DNA of 64,000 nucleotides. Source: Pseudomonas sp. IPO3778. GTDB lineage: Bacteria > Pseudomonadota > Gammaproteobacteria > Pseudomonadales > Pseudomonadaceae. The position numbers and the translations under genes are program-made. The stretch is from contig NZ_JACARC010000030.1 of NCBI RefSeq assembly GCF_013386825.1, forward strand, positions 1-64,000, given 5' to 3'. Below the pieces are notes generated by a model. The model did not search any database and was not told where the DNA came from. It saw only the letters and a list, made by a program, of their open reading frames with translations. Positions 1 through 9,236 of the stretch are shown here, piece by piece (within the stretch, counting starts at the first letter, position 1; each line of letters begins with the position of its first letter).

Positions 1-149
1 GGCTCTTTTCAAAAGTGACCCGCCGTAAGGGCGGAACCCATAGCCGCCGTTACCGAAGCAACTGATATGTACACAGATACCCGGCTAGAGCCTAGCCCCC
101 CAGTTCCCTGTAAACTGCCCCTCTTTAAGCCGCCCCCAGAGGACCCGGA
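1..149. other. Left-edge segment, no gene identified
   Basis: One plus-strand frame is open from the window edge to a TGA at 63-65 (last residues RRYRSN). I do not recognise it. It could be the tail of an upstream gene or non-coding sequence. In pseudomonads the gene before yqiA is normally cpdA, but nothing here matches a CpdA C-terminus that I know. The rest is short intergenic DNA leading to an AGAGGA ribosome-binding site for the next gene. Confidence 0.3.
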
Positions 150-758
150 ATGTCCGCATCGATCTTGTATATCCACGGTTTCAACAGCGCACCCGCCTCC
201 AACAAGGCCAGCCAGTTGATCACCGTGATGGACAGCCTCGGTCTGGCCGACCAATTGCGCGTGCCGGCCCTGCATCACCACCCCCGCCAGGCGATCCCCC
301 AGTTGGAGGCGGCGATCCGTGACCTCGGAAGGCCACTGCTGGTCGGCAGCTCACTCGGCGGCTACTATGCAACCCATCTTGCCGAACGCCATGGCCTCAA
401 TGCCTTGCTGGTCAACCCGGCAGTCAGCCCTCATCGGATGTTCGACGGTTACCTGGGCACCCAGAAGAACCTCTACACCGATGAGACCTGGGAATTGACC
501 CATGATCACGTCGCGGCCCTGGCCGAGCTGGAAGTCCCGGCGCCCCAGGACGCCCAGCGTTATCAGGTGTGGTTGCAGACCGGCGACGAAACACTGGATT
601 ATCGGCTCGCCCAGCAGTATTACCGGGCCTGTGCCTTGCGCATCCAGGCCGGTGGCGACCATGGTTACCAGGGCTTCGCGCAACAGTTACCGGCGCTGTT
701 GAGTTTTGCCGGCATAGGCTCCGATCAGTACCAATCCTTCGATTTCACCGCATTGTGA
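150..758 (+). CDS. yqiA: YqiA/YcfP family alpha/beta-fold esterase
   Basis: A 202-residue cytoplasmic alpha/beta hydrolase. The N-terminus shows the YIHGFNS strand-turn typical of the family, the nucleophile elbow is GSSLGG with Ser68, and a C-terminal DHGYQ supplies the likely catalytic His. Length is normal for YqiA. The E. coli protein hydrolyses short acyl esters and its natural substrate is unknown. The ATG has an AGAGGACCCGGA ribosome-binding site. It lies 44 bases upstream of parE on the same strand, a linkage common in gamma-proteobacteria, so the two may be cotranscribed. The family call is firm; the cellular role is not known. Confidence 0.88.
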   Translation: MSASILYIHGFNSAPASNKASQLITVMDSLGLADQLRVPALHHHPRQAIPQLEAAIRDLGRPLLVGSSLGGYYATHLAERHGLNALLVNPAVSPHRMFDGYLGTQKNLYTDETWELTHDHVAALAELEVPAPQDAQRYQVWLQTGDETLDYRLAQQYYRACALRIQAGGDHGYQGFAQQLPALLSFAGIGSDQYQSFDFTAL

Positions 759-802
759 AACCGCAGGTTACTTTTTAATCGAACGACTCACGACGAGACC
801 CC

Positions 803-2707
803 ATGGCCACTCCCAGCGCTAGCTCTTATAACGCCGACGCCATCGAAGTCCTCTCGGGCCTCGACCCGGTGCGCAAACGCCCCGGCATGTACACCGACAC
901 CAGTCGGCCGAACCACCTTGCCCAGGAAGTCATCGACAACAGCGTCGACGAAGCCTTGGCCGGGCACGCCAAGTCGGTACAAGTCATCCTTCACGCCGAC
1001 CATTCCCTGGAAGTGTCCGACGACGGTCGCGGCATGCCGGTGGACATCCACCCGGAAGAGGGGGTGTCGGGCGTCGAGCTGATCCTCACCAAGCTGCACG
1101 CCGGCGGCAAGTTCTCCAACAAGAACTACCAGTTCTCCGGGGGCTTGCACGGTGTGGGTATTTCCGTGGTCAACGCCTTGTCGAACCACGTGCGGGTCAA
1201 GGTCAAGCGCGACGGCAACGAGTACCAGATGACGTTCGCCGATGGCTACAAAGCCACCGACCTGGAAGTGATCGGCACCGTCGGCAAGCGCAACACCGGT
1301 ACCAGCGTGTATTTCGCGCCGGACCCGAAATACTTCGATTCACCCAAATTCTCCATCAGCCGCCTCAAGCACGTGCTCAAGGCCAAGGCTGTGCTGTGCC
1401 CGGGCCTGCTGGTCAGCTTTGAAGACAAGGGCACCGGCGAAAAGGTCGAGTGGCACTACGAAGACGGCCTGCGCTCCTACCTGGAAGACTCCGTCAGCGA
1501 ATTCGAGCGCCTGCCCAACGAGCCGTTCTGCGGCAGCCTGGCCGGTAATAAAGAAGCCGTGGACTGGGCCCTGTTGTGGTTGCCGGAAGGCGGCGACAGC
1601 GTTCAGGAAAGCTACGTCAACCTGATCCCGACCGCCCAGGGCGGTACCCACGTCAACGGTTTGCGCCAGGGCCTGCTGGATGCCATGCGCGAGTTCTGCG
1701 AATACCGCAGCCTGTTGCCGCGTGGCGTGAAGCTGGCGCCGGAAGACGTCTGGGAGCGGATCGCGTTCGTCCTGTCGATGAAAATGCAGGAGCCGCAATT
1801 CTCCGGCCAGACCAAGGAGCGCCTGTCGTCCCGTGAGGCGGCGGCGTTTGTTTCGGGCGTTGTGAAGGACGCCTTCAGTCTGTGGCTCAACGAACACCCT
1901 GAACTGGGCCTGGCCCTGGCGGAGCTGGCGATCAACAACGCCGGCCGTCGTTTGAAGGCCAGCAAGAAAGTCGAGCGCAAGCGCATCACCCAGGGCCCGG
2001 CACTTCCGGGCAAGCTGGCCGACTGCGCCGGGCAAGACCCGATGCGCTCCGAACTGTTCCTGGTGGAAGGTGACTCCGCCGGCGGTTCCGCCAAACAAGC
2101 GCGGGACAAGGAGTTCCAGGCGATCCTGCCCCTGCGCGGCAAGATCCTCAACACCTGGGAAGTCGACGGCAGCGAAGTGCTGGCCAGCCAGGAAGTGCAC
2201 AACATTGCGGTGGCCATCGGTGTCGACCCGGGCTCGGCCGATATCGCCCAACTGCGCTACGGCAAGATCTGCATCCTCGCCGACGCCGACTCCGACGGCT
2301 TGCACATTGCGACCTTGCTCTGCGCGCTGTTCGTTCAGCATTTCCGCCCGTTGGTGGATGCCGGTCACGTCTACGTCGCCATGCCGCCGCTGTACCGCAT
2401 CGACCTGGGCAAAGAGATTTTCTACGCCCTGGACGAAGCCGAGCGCGATGGCATTCTTGACCGTCTGGTGGCCGAGAAGAAGCGCGGCAAGCCTCAGGTC
2501 ACCCGATTCAAAGGCCTGGGTGAGATGAATCCGCCCCAACTGCGGGAAACCACCATGGACCCGAATACCCGGCGCCTGGTGCAATTGACCCTGGAAGATT
2601 TTGCCGCCACGTCGGAAATGATGGACATGTTGCTGGCGAAGAAACGTGCGCCGGACCGCAAGAGCTGGCTGGAGTCCAAGGGCAACCTGGCCGAGGTTCT
2701 GGGCTGA
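803..2707 (+). CDS. parE: DNA topoisomerase IV subunit B
   Basis: A 634-residue type IIA topoisomerase ATPase subunit; with ParC it decatenates daughter chromosomes. The GHKL ATP-binding domain shows DNSVDEA and, further on, GGLHGVG. The TOPRIM domain starts near residue 420 with VEGDSAGG and carries the metal-binding DADSDG. Length fits ParE (about 630) rather than GyrB (about 800), and the long GyrB insertion is absent. The stop codon overlaps the ATG of the next gene (TGATG), so translation is probably coupled. The partner parC lies 1.5 kb downstream after two unrelated genes. Confidence 0.97.
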   Translation: MATPSASSYNADAIEVLSGLDPVRKRPGMYTDTSRPNHLAQEVIDNSVDEALAGHAKSVQVILHADHSLEVSDDGRGMPVDIHPEEGVSGVELILTKLHAGGKFSNKNYQFSGGLHGVGISVVNALSNHVRVKVKRDGNEYQMTFADGYKATDLEVIGTVGKRNTGTSVYFAPDPKYFDSPKFSISRLKHVLKAKAVLCPGLLVSFEDKGTGEKVEWHYEDGLRSYLEDSVSEFERLPNEPFCGSLAGNKEAVDWALLWLPEGGDSVQESYVNLIPTAQGGTHVNGLRQGLLDAMREFCEYRSLLPRGVKLAPEDVWERIAFVLSMKMQEPQFSGQTKERLSSREAAAFVSGVVKDAFSLWLNEHPELGLALAELAINNAGRRLKASKKVERKRITQGPALPGKLADCAGQDPMRSELFLVEGDSAGGSAKQARDKEFQAILPLRGKILNTWEVDGSEVLASQEVHNIAVAIGVDPGSADIAQLRYGKICILADADSDGLHIATLLCALFVQHFRPLVDAGHVYVAMPPLYRIDLGKEIFYALDEAERDGILDRLVAEKKRGKPQVTRFKGLGEMNPPQLRETTMDPNTRRLVQLTLEDFAATSEMMDMLLAKKRAPDRKSWLESKGNLAEVLG

Positions 2708-3702
2708 TGCGCAGCAGTTTCGCCCTGGCGATTCTGTTGTTGAGCGGGTTGGCGGCCACCTCGGTGGTCGCGGCGCCTGTGGCTGAGCTCAAATTGATCT
2801 CCGAGCACCCGGTAGACGGCATGCGCGGCGGTAACCTGTCGGGCCTGGCGTTGTGCGGCAAGGCATTGTGGACGGTGTCCGATCGCGACGACGACCAGAT
2901 CTATCGGCTGGATATCAGCGCCGATACCTGGCAGGCCGAAACGGTGAAGATCGACGTGCCGCCGGTGCCGGAATCCGGGTTGCCCTTTGGCCTGCGCTCG
3001 CGCACCAAGGCGGCGGCGTTGATTCGTGGCGGCGACCTGGATTTTGAAGGGATCAGTTGCGATGCGGCGGGCAACCGCTACATCGTCAGTGAGGCCCACG
3101 CGGCGGTGCTGCAGGTGCCGGTGAGCGGTGCGCCCGAGTGGCTGAAGATCGCCCCGGGCATGGTCCGCGAAGCCCGGGCCAGCGGCATGCTGCTGCACTT
3201 CAACGCGTTGTTCGAAGGCCTGGCGGTGAACCCCGAAGGCAATCAGATCTGGCTGGCCGCCGAGCGTGAGCGGCGTGGGTTGATTTCCATCAAGCGCCCG
3301 CAAAGCCTTTGGGATTGTGATGGGCCTTGCGTGTTGTTGAGCGAGGCGGGCACCGAGATGCAGCCGGCACAGATGCCCAAGGCCAAGGCGGTCTCGCGCA
3401 ATTTCTCTGACGTCGCGCTGTTCGAGGGCAAGCTGTTTACCCTCGAAAGCAGCCAGTTTCAGTTGTGCCGTCGTGACCCCGTGACGGCGAAGGTCGAACA
3501 ATGCTGGTCCTACGCCGATGACATGCTGGCGCCGCAGCGCCAATACAATCAGCCCTACGGCCTGGCCGAAGCGTTGGTGGTGGATGCAGACGGCGCCTGG
3601 ATCGGCCTGGACAATAACTTCGGTGCTCGCGCCGATGGCGAAAAACGGCCGATAGTCTATCGTTTCGCCGCCCCCGCAGGCGGCTGGAGCGCCAAGCCAT
3701 GA
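2707..3702 (+). CDS. Esterase-like activity of phytase family protein, secreted
   Basis: A 331-residue protein with a clear Sec signal peptide (basic MRSS, hydrophobic core, likely cleavage after VVAA near residue 22). The mature part resembles the 'esterase-like activity of phytase' family, a beta-propeller-like fold: LSGLALCGKALWTVSDRDD near the start and later FEGLAVNPEGNQIWLAAERE and GLAEALVVDADGAWIGLDNN blade-like repeats. It is therefore expected in the periplasm. Biochemical activity is not established for this family. It overlaps parE by one base and the next gene by four (ATGA), so it is part of the parE-parC operon although no role in DNA topology is obvious. Confidence 0.8.
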   Translation: MRSSFALAILLLSGLAATSVVAAPVAELKLISEHPVDGMRGGNLSGLALCGKALWTVSDRDDDQIYRLDISADTWQAETVKIDVPPVPESGLPFGLRSRTKAAALIRGGDLDFEGISCDAAGNRYIVSEAHAAVLQVPVSGAPEWLKIAPGMVREARASGMLLHFNALFEGLAVNPEGNQIWLAAERERRGLISIKRPQSLWDCDGPCVLLSEAGTEMQPAQMPKAKAVSRNFSDVALFEGKLFTLESSQFQLCRRDPVTAKVEQCWSYADDMLAPQRQYNQPYGLAEALVVDADGAWIGLDNNFGARADGEKRPIVYRFAAPAGGWSAKP

Positions 3703-4220
3703 GTACCCCGCCACCCGGCAAACGTGCCGGCCGTGTGTTGATGTTCGTGGCATGGGGCGCCGGTTTGTTTTTGGCGACACGGTTTTTTGGGCAGTGGGAA
3801 AGGCATCAGGAAAATCCCAATGCCGTTGTGACCTCGGAGCAACACGAGGGCTATATCGAAGTAAAACTGCTGGGCAACGGCCAGGGACATTTTGTCGCCA
3901 GCGGCCAGATCAACGGCCAGCCGGTGGAGTTCATGCTCGATACCGGGGCCACCGACGTGGCGGTTCCGGCCGAATTGGCTGACCGACTCGGGCTTAAACG
4001 CGGCATGCCGGTTGGCGTGAGTACGGCCAACGGGCGAACCCAAGGCTTTCGGACCGAACTGGGCTGCCTGCAATTGGGTGATATCGTCCTGCAGGACGTG
4101 CGGGCCCTGGTGGTGCCGGGGCTGGGCGATGACCAGGTATTGCTGGGCATGAGTGCATTGAAACAACTTGAATTTACCCAGCGCAGCGGCACCTTGCTGC
4201 TGCGCCAGACCAAACAATGA
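3699..4220 (+). CDS. Retropepsin-like aspartic protease (TIGR02281 type)
   Basis: A 173-residue protein with one N-terminal membrane segment (about residues 14-30) followed by a single retropepsin-like domain. The catalytic motif is LDTGAT with Asp81, preceded by the [14 protein letters not shown] strand found in clan AA proteases, and [10 protein letters not shown] near the end is the second family signature. As in retroviral proteases, two such monomers would be needed to make one active site. It is expected to be anchored in the inner membrane and face the periplasm. It overlaps the preceding gene by four bases and ends 10 bases before parC. Substrate is unknown. Confidence 0.82.
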   Translation: MSTPPPGKRAGRVLMFVAWGAGLFLATRFFGQWERHQENPNAVVTSEQHEGYIEVKLLGNGQGHFVASGQINGQPVEFMLDTGATDVAVPAELADRLGLKRGMPVGVSTANGRTQGFRTELGCLQLGDIVLQDVRALVVPGLGDDQVLLGMSALKQLEFTQRSGTLLLRQTKQ

Positions 4221-4230
4221 TGAGGCCCGC

Positions 4231-6495
4231 ATGAGTGACATCCTTGCAGACAGCTTAGACGGCGTTGAACGCCGGTCGCTGGCTGACTTCACCGAAAATG
4301 CCTACCTCAACTACTCCATGTACGTGATCATGGACCGTGCCTTGCCGCATATCGGCGACGGCCTGAAGCCCGTACAGCGGCGCATTATCTATGCGATGAG
4401 TGAGTTGGGCCTGGACGCAGACTCCAAGCACAAGAAGTCGGCGCGTACCGTCGGTGACGTGCTGGGTAAATTCCACCCCCACGGTGACTCGGCGTGCTAC
4501 GAAGCCATGGTGCTGATGGCCCAGCCGTTCAGCTACCGCTACACGCTGGTGGACGGCCAGGGTAACTGGGGTGCGCCGGATGATCCCAAGTCCTTCGCCG
4601 CCATGCGTTACACCGAAGCGCGCCTGTCGCGGTATTCGGAAGTGCTGCTCAGCGAACTGGGGCAGGGCACGGCCAATTGGGGCCCGAACTTTGACGGCAC
4701 CCTCGACGAACCTCTGGTATTGCCGGCACGTTTGCCGAATATCCTGCTCAATGGCACCACGGGCATCGCTGTGGGCATGGCCACTGACGTACCGCCCCAC
4801 AACCTGCGGGAAGTGGCTGCGGCGTGCGTACGCTTGCTGGATGAGCCGAAGGCAACGGTCGAGCAGTTGTGCGAACACATCCAAGGGCCGGATTACCCGA
4901 CTGAAGCGGAAATCATCACGCCTCGTGCCGACCTGCTGAAAATCTACCAGACCGGTAAAGGCTCGGTGCGCATGCGCGCCGTGTACCACATCGAAGACGG
5001 CGACATCATCGTTACCGCGCTGCCCCATCAAGTGTCCGGTGCCAAGGTGCTGGAGCAGATTGCCGCGCTGATGCAGGCCAAGCCGTCGAAGCTGCCGCAA
5101 GTGGCCGACCTGCGTGACGAGTCCGACCACGAGAACCCGTGCCGCATCGTGATCATCCCGACCAACAGCCGGGTCGACCATGAAGTGCTGATGCAGCACT
5201 TGTTTGCCAGCACCGAGCTGGAGTCCAGCTACCGGGTCAACGTCAACATCATTGGTCTGGACGGCAAGCCGCAGTTGAAAAACCTGCGGGCCTTGCTGGT
5301 GGAATGGCTGGAGTTCCGGGTGCAGACCGTGCGTCGCCGCCTGCAATTCCGCCTCGACAAAGTCGAGCGCCGCCTGCATCTGTTGGACGGTTTGCTGATT
5401 GCCTACCTCAACCTGGATGAAGTGATCCACATCATCCGTACCGCCGAGCACCCGAAAGCCGAGCTGATTGCGCGCTTCGAGCTCAGCGAAATCCAGGCGG
5501 ACTACATCCTCGACACCCGCTTGCGTCAGTTGGCGCGACTGGAAGAGATGAAGCTGCGGGACGAACAGGACGCGCTGCTCAAGGAACAGGCCAAGCTCCA
5601 GGCCCTGCTGGGCAGCGAAGCCAAGCTGAAGAAGCTGGTGCGCACCGAGCTGATCAAGGACGCCGAAACCTATGGCGACGACCGCCGTTCGCCGATTGTC
5701 GAGCGTGCCGAAGCCAAGGCCCTGACCGAAACCGAGCTGCTGCCCAACGAGAAAATTACCGTCGTTCTGTCGGAAAAGGGTTGGGTTCGCTCGGCCAAAG
5801 GGCATGATATTGACGCCACCGGCTTGTCGTACAAGGCCGGCGACGGTTTCAAAACCTCTGCGGCGGGGCGTTCCAACCAGTTTGCGGTGTTTATCGACTC
5901 CACCGGTCGCAGTTATTCGGTGCCGGCGCATACCTTGCCATCGGCGCGGGGGCAGGGCGAGCCGTTGACGGGGCGCCTGACGCCGCCACCCGGGGCGAAT
6001 TTTGAATGCGTGCTGTTGCCGGACGATGATTCGCTGTACGTCATCGCCTCCGATGCCGGCTACGGGTTCGTGGTCAAGGGTGAAGACCTGCAGGCCAAGA
6101 ACAAGGCGGGCAAGGCGTTGTTGAGCCTGCCGAACAACGCCAAGGTGATCCTGCCGCGTCCGGTGGAAGACCGTGAAGGCAATTGGCTTGCATCGGTGAC
6201 CACTGAAGGGCGCCTGCTGGTGTTCAAGATCAGTGATTTGCCGCAGTTGGGCAAAGGCAAGGGCAACAAGATTATTGGTATCCCCGGGGAGCGGGTGGCC
6301 AGTCGCGAAGAGTACGTGACCGACATCGCCGTGATCCCGGAGGGCTCGACCTTGGTGCTGCAGGCCGGTAAACGCACGTTGTCGCTGCGCCCTGATGACC
6401 TTGAGCACTACAAGGGTGAGCGGGGCCGTCGCGGTAACAAACTGCCGCGGGGCTTCCAGCGAGTGGACGCATTATTGGTTGAAACACCTGTTTAA
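4231..6495 (+). CDS. parC: DNA topoisomerase IV subunit A
   Basis: A 754-residue cleavage-religation subunit of topoisomerase IV. The catalytic Tyr is Tyr127 in [11 protein letters not shown]. The quinolone-determining region reads [12 protein letters not shown] with Ser87 and Glu91, the unmutated residues. The C-terminal part after about residue 500 contains the degenerate beta-pinwheel blades typical of ParC. I chose the ATG at 4231 ([16 protein letters not shown]); longer readings run back into the preceding gene. Last gene of the parE operon. A 9-bp perfect inverted repeat follows 16 bases after the stop. Confidence 0.97.
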   Translation: MSDILADSLDGVERRSLADFTENAYLNYSMYVIMDRALPHIGDGLKPVQRRIIYAMSELGLDADSKHKKSARTVGDVLGKFHPHGDSACYEAMVLMAQPFSYRYTLVDGQGNWGAPDDPKSFAAMRYTEARLSRYSEVLLSELGQGTANWGPNFDGTLDEPLVLPARLPNILLNGTTGIAVGMATDVPPHNLREVAAACVRLLDEPKATVEQLCEHIQGPDYPTEAEIITPRADLLKIYQTGKGSVRMRAVYHIEDGDIIVTALPHQVSGAKVLEQIAALMQAKPSKLPQVADLRDESDHENPCRIVIIPTNSRVDHEVLMQHLFASTELESSYRVNVNIIGLDGKPQLKNLRALLVEWLEFRVQTVRRRLQFRLDKVERRLHLLDGLLIAYLNLDEVIHIIRTAEHPKAELIARFELSEIQADYILDTRLRQLARLEEMKLRDEQDALLKEQAKLQALLGSEAKLKKLVRTELIKDAETYGDDRRSPIVERAEAKALTETELLPNEKITVVLSEKGWVRSAKGHDIDATGLSYKAGDGFKTSAAGRSNQFAVFIDSTGRSYSVPAHTLPSARGQGEPLTGRLTPPPGANFECVLLPDDDSLYVIASDAGYGFVVKGEDLQAKNKAGKALLSLPNNAKVILPRPVEDREGNWLASVTTEGRLLVFKISDLPQLGKGKGNKIIGIPGERVASREEYVTDIAVIPEGSTLVLQAGKRTLSLRPDDLEHYKGERGRRGNKLPRGFQRVDALLVETPV

Positions 6496-6511
6496 GGCGA
6501 TATAGAGCGCC

Positions 6512-6537
6512 CGATCTACGATTTAACCCGTAGATCG
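6512..6537. repeat. Perfect 9-bp inverted repeat after parC
   Basis: CGATCTACG, an 8-base loop, then CGTAGATCG. It could fold in the parC 3' end, but no run of T follows, so it is not a standard intrinsic terminator. It may be an mRNA-stabilising hairpin or an operator. Confidence 0.5.
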
Positions 6538-6669
6538 ACGCTTTCGCGCTGGAGTCATGGCGCATATTCACGGATGATATGGCCTTTCCAGCGCCGGCGT
6601 GGCTGAGCGCGTACAGGTTATTTTTGAGTATTACATTGTGGTTCGCCTTGTGGCAGCCACCTGGATGGG

Positions 6670-7380
6670 ATGATGACTGCTCCACGCCTTCCTTTAATTT
6701 TGTTGCTCGCTGGTCTTCTGGGCCTGGCGGGTTGCAGCACACATCAACCTGTGTCGCTGTATCAGCTGGACAGTGGAAGTCCGGCTCAGCCTGCACAAAG
6801 TGCCGGCATGGCCGTATTGCTTGGCCCTGTTGTCGTGGCCGACTACCTGCAACGCGAAACCCTGCTGCAACGTCAGAACGACGGCAGCCTGCAAGGTTCA
6901 ACCGATGGTCGCTGGGCCGGTAGCCTGTCGTCCGACATCAATCAGTTGATGTTGCGCCAGGTAGCGGGTCACCTGGACAGCCAGCGTGTGGTACTGGCAC
7001 CGGCACCGGCGGGCTTTACCCCGGACGTGCAGGTCTTGCTGACCATTACGCGGCTGGACTCCGGTGTTTCCCAGCCGGCGATCCTGGATGCGCAGTGGCG
7101 CCTGATCGATCGTCGCGGTCAGGTGCGGGACAACCGCATCGTGCATTTGCAGGAAGAACATAGCGGTACCACGGCGTCCCAGGTTCAGGCCCAGGGCGTG
7201 TTGTTGCAGAATTTGGCCCAGCAGTTGTCCGTGGCCCTCAAGCCATTGGCCAACCAGCCGGCGGTTGCAGAAGCGCCGCGCAAGCAGGCGCCGGCGGCGA
7301 CCAAGCCAGCCGCACCGGAGAAGCCGAAGATGCCGATGGCCGTGCCGATTCGTACCGATATGGAAGTGTTCAGGTTCTGA
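6670..7380 (+). CDS. PqiC-like (DUF330/ABC-type transport auxiliary) lipoprotein
   Basis: A 236-residue outer-membrane-type lipoprotein. The signal peptide ends in the lipobox LAGC (acylated Cys about 22, followed by STHQPVSLYQLDSG, the usual start of the PqiC/DUF330 domain). The domain runs to about residue 190 and is followed by an Ala/Pro/Lys-rich tail. PqiC proteins form the outer-membrane end of PqiB/MCE lipid-transfer systems, but no pqiA or pqiB lies next to it, so here it is an orphan. The start is ATG 6670 or ATG 6673. It ends in a shared bidirectional terminator after a REP element. Confidence 0.78.
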   Translation: MMTAPRLPLILLLAGLLGLAGCSTHQPVSLYQLDSGSPAQPAQSAGMAVLLGPVVVADYLQRETLLQRQNDGSLQGSTDGRWAGSLSSDINQLMLRQVAGHLDSQRVVLAPAPAGFTPDVQVLLTITRLDSGVSQPAILDAQWRLIDRRGQVRDNRIVHLQEEHSGTTASQVQAQGVLLQNLAQQLSVALKPLANQPAVAEAPRKQAPAATKPAAPEKPKMPMAVPIRTDMEVFRF

Positions 7381-7405
7381 CCTGATGCACCAACGAAAAG
7401 GCCCA

Positions 7406-7507
7406 CTGTAGGAGCGAGCTTGCTCGCGAAAAACACAAGAACGACACGGTTTATCAGTAAGCCTGCGTAATCGTTGACGATCTTCGCGAGCAAGCTCGCT
7501 CCTACAG
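7406..7507. repeat. REPIN (GTAGGAGCGAGC type)
   Basis: Two inverted REP arms, GTAGGAGCGAGCTTGCTCGC and its complement, about 100 bases apart end to end. The spacer includes TCGTTGACGATC, shared with other copies in this window. Confidence 0.9.
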
Positions 7508-7515
7508 AGAGCCAT

Positions 7516-7555
7516 AAAAAAGCCCGCCAATGAGTGATCATTGGCGGGCTTTTTA
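7516..7555. terminator. Bidirectional intrinsic terminator
   Basis: AAAAAAGCCCGCCAATGA, TGATCATTGGCGGGCTTTTT: a long GC-rich stem flanked by A and T runs. It serves the convergent lipoprotein gene (plus) and the ahpA/ytjB-like gene (minus). Confidence 0.88.
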
Positions 7556-7566
7556 TTGGCTCAAGG

Positions 7567-9102
7567 TTAGTTCTTCGCCCGCGTCTCATGCATCCGCGCC
7601 AGCTGGCGCTCCAGCATCGACGGGTAAGGCTCCATCAACCGCTCCACGCAGCACGCACCCTCAGGGCTGGCAATCGGGCGGATCCGCGCACGCTGGCGGA
7701 TCAGCACGTCGTCGCTGATCTTGCGCTCCACCAGCAGCAGGTTGCGGCTGTGTTGCGACAGGGCCAGGGCGTCCTGGGCAATCTCGGTCAGCAGCAGATC
7801 AATCTGGCTCATGCCATACAGATCGTCGCCTACCGTCAGGCCCAGTTGCAGCTGCAAGGTAATGCCGCTGTCAGCCACTTCGATTTGCAGCGCATGGCCC
7901 AGGGCCCGCAGCAGCTCGCCGCAGCAGATGGCGTTAGTCAGGTAGTCTTCGCCGCTGTCTTCACTGTGGAACAGCATCAATGTGCTGCCATCGTTCAGGG
8001 TGTGCAGTTCGCTCTGATACAGCGAGGCAGCCTGGTCGAGGCAATCACGATAACGCTCCAACAGCTCGGTCAGGCGTGCGCGAGGCAAGCGACGCAACTG
8101 ATCCTGTGCACCCAACTGCACCGCCAATACCGCGCTGTGCTGAGGCTGGGTATTTCGCACCGGTGCCGGTTGCGGCGCAACGGTGGCGCTTGGCGCAGAG
8201 TTGTCGCGAAGATCGGCGAACGGGTCTTCTTCGTCCAGTTCGTCTTCTTCAGCCTTGATCACTTGCCGGGCGACCGGCTTCAGGCCCGCCACAGGCGCCG
8301 ACTCGTCGAAGCTTGGGTCGCGCAGGTTGCGCACCTCAAACTCGGGCTCGTCGTCTTCGTAATCGGTGTCGTCAAACTCGGGCTCGGGTTCAACCTCGGG
8401 CACCACGGGTTCCGGCGCGAAGCTGCTGTGCAGCTGGCGGGCAAGGTCGCCGATTTCGTCCTGGCGGTCGGTGGCCGGGGTGTGTTCGTCGATATCCCGC
8501 AGCCAGATGCGCAGTTGCATCAGTGGCGTGGAGATATGCCGGCCCAGGCGCAGGCTCAAGGCCAGGGACAGTGCCAGCAGGATCGCACTCAGGATGCCCA
8601 TGCTTTGCAGGCTGATGGTCATCGGCTGCTGGAATTGTTGCATGTCCAGGCTGATGCGCAGTTGGCCGGCCTTCACGTCCTGAAACGTGATATTGCTCTG
8701 GTACAGGCCTTCGGCTTCACCCAGCAGGCCGTTTTTCGGGCGTTGCCCGGCTTCGGCCATGATCCGGTTGTCCACGCTATAGATAGCGGCGTGGGCCACC
8801 AGCGGGTTCTTGGTCAGGTTGTTGAGCAGCACGTTGAGGCTGAGGATGTCGTTGGACACCAACAACTCAGTCGCCGAGGTGGCGGTCTGGGTGGTCAGGC
8901 TCGCGCCCAGGGCGTCGGCTTGCTCGTGCATGGCCTGTTTGAACTGCAAACCCATCACGCAGGCGTAGATGACCAGGGCCAGAGCGACCAGGATCACGTT
9001 ATGGCTGGCGATGCGTAATGCGATCGGTACACGGCGGTGGCGCAGTGCCCGGAAGATCAGCAGGAAGAAGTTATCGGTTTTTACTGGCGTGGGCCGGTTC
9101 AC
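7567..9102 (-). CDS. AhpA/YtjB (SMP) family membrane protein
   Basis: A 511-residue inner-membrane protein. Two hydrophobic helices (about residues 28-48 and 158-180) bracket a periplasmic region, and the second is followed by a HAMP-like linker (RLGRHISTPLMQLRIWLRDI). The middle is very acidic (EPEPEFDDTDYEDDEPEFE around residues 240-260) and probably disordered. A C-terminal cytoplasmic domain follows. The topology looks like a chemoreceptor or cyclase without a recognised output domain. It is divergent from serB, as ytjB/smp is in E. coli, which supports the family call. Function is not established. Confidence 0.8.
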   Translation of the reverse strand: MNRPTPVKTDNFFLLIFRALRHRRVPIALRIASHNVILVALALVIYACVMGLQFKQAMHEQADALGASLTTQTATSATELLVSNDILSLNVLLNNLTKNPLVAHAAIYSVDNRIMAEAGQRPKNGLLGEAEGLYQSNITFQDVKAGQLRISLDMQQFQQPMTISLQSMGILSAILLALSLALSLRLGRHISTPLMQLRIWLRDIDEHTPATDRQDEIGDLARQLHSSFAPEPVVPEVEPEPEFDDTDYEDDEPEFEVRNLRDPSFDESAPVAGLKPVARQVIKAEEDELDEEDPFADLRDNSAPSATVAPQPAPVRNTQPQHSAVLAVQLGAQDQLRRLPRARLTELLERYRDCLDQAASLYQSELHTLNDGSTLMLFHSEDSGEDYLTNAICCGELLRALGHALQIEVADSGITLQLQLGLTVGDDLYGMSQIDLLLTEIAQDALALSQHSRNLLLVERKISDDVLIRQRARIRPIASPEGACCVERLMEPYPSMLERQLARMHETRAKN

Positions 9103-9236
9103 TTAAGCTCGGCTCTTTAGTCCGTGAAGTTGACGCGCAGTATAGCGACAGGCCCAAGACCGGCAAAGCGCTGGCTGTGCCCGATGGTCACTGAAAGTGG
9201 GTAGAATGCGGTTTTTTTCCAGCTCGGGGGTGCGCT

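Noticed and set aside
1340..2584. Long minus-strand open frame opposite parE, and similar ones at 4255-6408, 29421-32252, 37497-40058 and 48249-51311
   Set aside because: They are frame shadows of GC-rich genes: low-complexity His/Gln/Arg/Val composition, no ribosome-binding site, no family motif, and each lies wholly opposite well-supported genes.
6512..6537. Hairpin after parC as an intrinsic terminator
   Set aside because: The stem is perfect but there is no following T run, so I list it only as an inverted repeat.
7406..7507. Repeated inverted units considered as a CRISPR array
   Set aside because: The units are scattered singly between genes, are palindromic, and lack evenly spaced direct repeats with unique spacers; no cas genes are present.
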